This document shows positions 59,050 to 64,000 of a stretch of DNA of 64,000 nt, piece by piece. Made by a program: the position numbers and the translations under genes. The notes under the pieces were generated by a model that did not search any database, was not told where the DNA came from, and worked only from the letters and a program-made list of their open reading frames with translations. Position 1 is the stretch's first letter; each line of letters starts with the position of its first letter. The stretch is from the NCBI GenBank assembly GCA_943735955.1, contig OX030959.1, forward strand, positions 3,576,272 through 3,640,271. The letters run 5' to 3'. The DNA comes from Piscicola geometra (Eukaryota > Annelida > Clitellata > Hirudinida > Piscicolidae).

Positions 59050-59240
59050 ATAACTGACAGGTCGGAGGGAAAAATTACGAGTTTTTCGTAATTTCTGCTC
59101 ATGAGGATTAAGTTGGACTTGACGACGACCATTTCTTTTCCAAGAAGTTTTGACTACTAAGGTGATTGCGGATTGAACTCACGATCTATGGCTATAAACC
59201 GTGAGTCAAACCACGAGTCGTTAACCCCTCGGCCAACCAT
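59050..59240 (-). mobile_element. tRNA-derived SINE candidate, minus strand
   Basis: On the minus strand an A-box-like TGGCCGAGGGGTTAAC (59235-59220) is followed by a possible anticodon stem (CGTG/CACG) and a B-box-like GAGTTCAATCC (59180-59170). The tRNA-like head resembles a Ser/Leu type, but pairing is imperfect. A body of about 110 bases follows. Confidence 0.55.
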
Positions 59241-59856
59241 TCACATTAGACGCTCATTAATTCATTTTTCTTAATATTCATGAAGTTGATTGTTTGTATA
59301 TGTTATTTAATAACATTTACTTTTTATTTAACTGTTTTAACTTTCCATCAAGATTATCCACATAAAACCTCCCAACGTCTGCTTTCCAAACATCATTTAT
59401 CAACGAGCAAACACTGCGTTTTGTTACATTGCTCAATAAATTTAAGGCGCTTTCAGTCATCAACCACCATTTTTTTGCATTTTCCTTATTATAAAACTTT
59501 TTTATATTCATGGTTTTTCTATCGATTCCATCTTTCATCAACTTAAAAAATATTTTTATCTATAATTCCATTTACACATTCTGCCATCAAAGCATGATCC
59601 ATGATTACATGCATACATCAATTCATTCATAAATTCATCAACCACTTACCCATCCATTCATCAACCACTTACCCATCCATTCATCCATTCACTTATCAAC
59701 TACTTACCCATCCATCTATTCATCCATCCATTCATCAAAGTTTCAAGGCCTAAATGCGATTTTCAAAAATGCCAATCTGCAATCATCCTACTGCAAATAA
59801 CAGCCATGATGCAATTTACATCATTAAGTCGCTAGTGCAACGCTTATCAGTCGCTT

Positions 59857-59965
<109 letters not shown>

Positions 59966-60419
59966 CTCAGATGGTTGTGATATTCTCGAAAATAAAGTGG
60001 AGTGGGGCTGATAGGATGATAATAAAAATATAATTACCACTTTAATTATCAATATTGTCATTATCAATATTATTTTTAGTATGAGCCTTTTTAATTATTA
60101 ACAATCTCATCATCATTATCCTCAACTCAATCAGCATCTTCCCGTTCAAGTAGGTGCTTGCTTTTATTGTCCGATAACTGTATTAACACTACTATGGCTT
60201 CACCGTGAACTTTTGTTATTCGTTATCATTTTAGTATAAAATATTTTATGTATAATTATTTTGTCTCATTTTCCTTCACTATTTTATCATAGATGGTCAT
60301 TATTCTGCTTTTCTAAATTATTATAAGATTATAATTGATTTTATTCTTCTACTAATCGAATATTTTTATTATTTTATTAGTGGACATTTCCATTTATTAC
60401 GCTCTATATAATTTTGAAA

Positions 60420-60545
60420 ATGGCGTAGTTATGGCATGAGTGCGGCTTTGACGACGTAGTGCAAACAACACCAGGCGGTATGCTGTCGTATTGGTCCATA
60501 CCCCAACATCCGTAGCTATTCACGACTGACGAGTGATGATGGGTG
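60420..60545 (-). other. Unexplained GC-rich island with an open minus-strand frame
   Basis: The minus-strand frame reads VVNSYGCWGMDQYDSIPPG, then VVCTTSSKPHSCHNYAIF, and is open on both sides for about 50 codons. It could be an exon of an unseen gene. I found no convincing splice pair. Confidence 0.25.
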
Positions 60546-60799
60546 GCTATTTTATTGAGAGTGTCAATAATTATAATTGGCGAAATCCAAGGATCTGGAT
60601 TTTTTCAAATATTTTTATTTAATACTAGTTTTTTACAAAATTTGATTTATGTTTTTAAAGATAAAAATTTACCAATTTGCAAAAATATTCATTTAGTTTT
60701 GAAAAGCTTCAAATTATTGTTATTTAATTTGGAAAAAAAATCTGTTTCGGTGAAAGAAATAATTGGCAAACATTTTAACGGATCGACTCATTAAAATAC

Positions 60800-62880
60800 A
60801 AGACGTGTCTACTCCGTGGAAATTGTTTTGTTTTGAAAAACGTTTTTTTTTGTTTTTCATCATTCCCTTTATCAAAATATTCGTAAATATTGATGAAGTA
60901 GTATTGATGATAATGAAATATTAAATTGTAAATATTTTTTTAAAAAAAGTTTTTTAAAGTTGGTTCCCAGTTTGTTTTCAACATGGTTTTTTGTTAGAAC
61001 AATTCATATAAGAAACAAAATTAATTATATTTGGTGTTGAATAAGCTGTTAGAGAATAGTTGTTAATCCTAATAAAAAAAATAGTTGTTAATCCTAATAA
61101 AGAAAATAGTTGTTAATCCTAGTAAAGAGAGTAATAGTATACTTAATATGATTGAAAAAATAAAAATAAATAGTAGTAAAATAAAGACTCACTTAAGATG
61201 AGAATAAAGAAGGGAGGGGGGTTGCTATGACGACCACTCATTGTGGTTCATGCTGGTTGCTGCTGTTGCTCAAGAAGATCTTTGTTGCGATTATTGATGA
61301 GGTTTTCGTTGTATTGTTTTATTTTTTTATTGTTTTTCTGGTTAAATTATTTTTGTATAGTGTCTTAGATTGAAAATCTTTCTTGTAAACCATGCGTTTG
61401 TTTTAACGATGCTTCAAAATACTTCAGTGTACACTTCCACATATAAACTTATAATACCAATTTTAGTTTTAAATCTTCTGATTTTTACAATTTGATTTTA
61501 AAAAACAAATTTAAAGGTATTTAAATATTTATTTCTACCAGAAACTCCATCTGAAAAAAGTATTTTAAACAGTCATAAATCACAAGACTCAACAAGGAAT
61601 TTTCAGAGATTAATCAATTATAAATATTCTAGTAGCTTAAAATGACAATTTCTCAGCGCAACTTGATTTATATTTTTATGTGTTACTTTTTTATTCCTAT
61701 TTACAAACTTCATGCATTCTGAAAATGATTTCGTGTCTTAAATTCTTTTTAATTGAAAAGATAGATAACTTAAATTTTAAAAATTACGTTTTTTTAATCG
61801 ATTTTTTTAAACTTAAATTTTGGAAAAATTAACTTGAAGTTTAAACAAATTAGTTAATGAAATAACTTGAATAAAAATTGAAGATCATAAAAAGACACAT
61901 ATTTTTTTACCTATTATAAGTTTTTACATGCTATTCAAACTTTTAGCGTAATTAGCAAAATTATCTTGCGTTTTAGACAATATTTCTGTTTTTAATTTGT
62001 TCGAAATATAGTTTGTTACAATTCAAAAAGTTTCTCAAAGTTTTGACAATATTCTAAATTGACTTTATAGATTATTTGAAATAAATTTTTTTCAACGCTT
62101 ATTTCTTTTAAATACATTTATAAAACCATAATTAACACGATTTATTTTTTCCCTATAGCAAAATAAATTCAACTCATTATTTAATGCTCACATTATTAAC
62201 GTAATAAATCTTTTGTTTCCTAGATATTTAAAATGAATTAAATATCAAATGAGACTTTAAAATTTGAACTCAATATTTAAATGATTCTGTCAACATCTTC
62301 TTTTTTAATTCAACTCAACTAAAGTTTATTTAAAAGTTTAATTCTGTCAATATAGCCAGAAACTTATTCCTCTTTATTAAAGTTCAATTTATTAAAATTA
62401 ATTATTTTTGAAGTTTTCTTTTCCAACAAAATCCACTTCTTCTCTTCGCTACCCATGCGCGCATACACAGATTATTTGAATATATGCATCGCATATCCTT
62501 GCATATACATTCATATATTCCCAACTTATGTTTTTATTTGTATGAATAATATGTTTAAAAAGAAAAAAGAATCGATAACTTTATTTAATAAGTCATATAA
62601 AGATAAAGTTACATACAAAGATAAATCCAATAAATAAGAACTGAAAAAAATTCAGTTTATTATCAAAAAACATGAAACTATTTATCCACATATTTTTCAA
62701 ACAAAATAAAAGAATCTAAAATTTAAATGAGTCAAAAAATACTCCATTAACATATTTAGGAATTATTTAACACATGTAGACGAAAAACTTTTATGGCTTA
62801 CTTGTATACTAGCAAAAGTGAGACGTTAGTGCCGAATGTTTTGGTAGCGGATATAGCACGACCTTCACTCAGGTCTCTAT
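60800..62880. other. AT-rich region with a small triplicated unit
   Basis: A unit of about 31 bases (AATAGTTGTTAATCCTA followed by an A-rich part) is repeated three times at 61055-61125. No gene is seen. Confidence 0.6.
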
Positions 62881-62919
62881 TACGCGGTGTCTCGACCCAG
62901 TGACACCTATATGACACTT

Positions 62920-63402
<483 letters not shown>

Positions 63403-63917
63403 CATATTGTGCAATTTTGTGAACTTAATTGTGTACACATTTATTAAACTTAGAAACGCTCTAGTTCAGCGCTTTACTTTAGTAATTGTACGCCATGTAA
63501 CTTTATAATACAAGCACTACGCACCCAAGATTCTCGGGCGCGGACGTTGGTGACGTACACTCGTGTACTCTCTCATAATTGAAGAACACGCATAAACTGT
63601 ATTGTGTCCACAAAATACCTTTACGTACACTCATACCAAAGTATACACGTATATGATGCACTCATACAAATACTTGTTTGGGCACATACAATAAAGTTTT
63701 TGTACACTCAAAATGAGTGTGCTTGTGGAGGAAGGGTTGTATGAATCATTCATGGAATTAATGAAGAAGGTGGAACTTGATGGAATGATGCATAGCAAGT
63801 GGAAAAAGAGTTAAAGGCTGCTCAAGAGATGATGGGGGAAGGTTTGGGGTGCGAGGATTAAAGTCGGAAGCAGATAGTGTTGGTTGAATGGCTGGTTGAA
63901 ACTTGTATCAAATGATT

Positions 63918-63948
63918 GTTTGTGTGTGTTTGTGTGTGTGTGTGTGCG

Positions 63949-64000
<52 letters not shown>
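63918..64000 (+). repeat. (GT)n running off the window end
   Basis: Interrupted GT repeat with GTTT and GCGT variants that continues to the last base. Confidence 0.95.

Overview
The window is animal nuclear DNA. It has AT-rich intergenic sequence, spliced genes with short GC-richer exons, GT-AG introns, and very many micro- and minisatellites. No prokaryotic or viral gene organisation is visible. Long (CA)n, (ATC)n and CCACC-type repeats, plus secreted PAN/C-type-lectin paralogs, suggest a lophotrochozoan such as a leech or other annelid, or a mollusc. That placement is inference with low confidence; metazoan is secure from the SPT6 and TJAP1/BEGAIN homologs.

Layout. 1-2.2 kb (+): the 3' part of an unrecognised coiled-coil gene. 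2.2-5.6 kb: AT-rich spacer with a foldback element and transposon-like debris. 5.7-9.4 kb (-): two tandem paralogs of identical three-exon structure, encoding secreted PAN/apple plus C-type-lectin proteins of 247 and 248 aa. 10.0 kb: a tRNA-derived SINE candidate. 10.3-11.8 kb (-): a complete five-exon TJAP1/BEGAIN-family coiled-coil gene. 12.15-27.97 kb (+): a complete 31-exon SPT6 gene (1,561 codons plus stop by my exon assembly), head-to-head with the TJAP1-like gene across about 370 bp. 28-34.5 kb: AT-rich, nearly empty, with one orphan PAN-like exon. 34.6-51.5 kb (-): a gene assembled here from five phase-compatible exons, encoding two tandem six-cysteine domains followed by an unusually long last exon with a membrane segment; its 5' end was not found. 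51.5-64 kb: repeats and AT-rich sequence with no convincing gene.

SPT6 is the histone chaperone and elongation factor that travels with RNA polymerase II. All its core parts are present: acidic N-terminus, IWS1-docking motif, YqgF-like, HhH, S1 and tandem SH2. The disordered C-terminal tail is only about 30 residues.

The most interesting pattern is in the introns. Many SPT6 introns begin with G-rich (GGTGG/GGGTGG) repeats growing out of the 5' splice site and end with C-rich (CCACC/CCATC) repeats running into the 3' splice site. The two ends are therefore complementary and could pair in the pre-mRNA. Acceptor-side CCACC repeats recur in the cysteine-rich gene.
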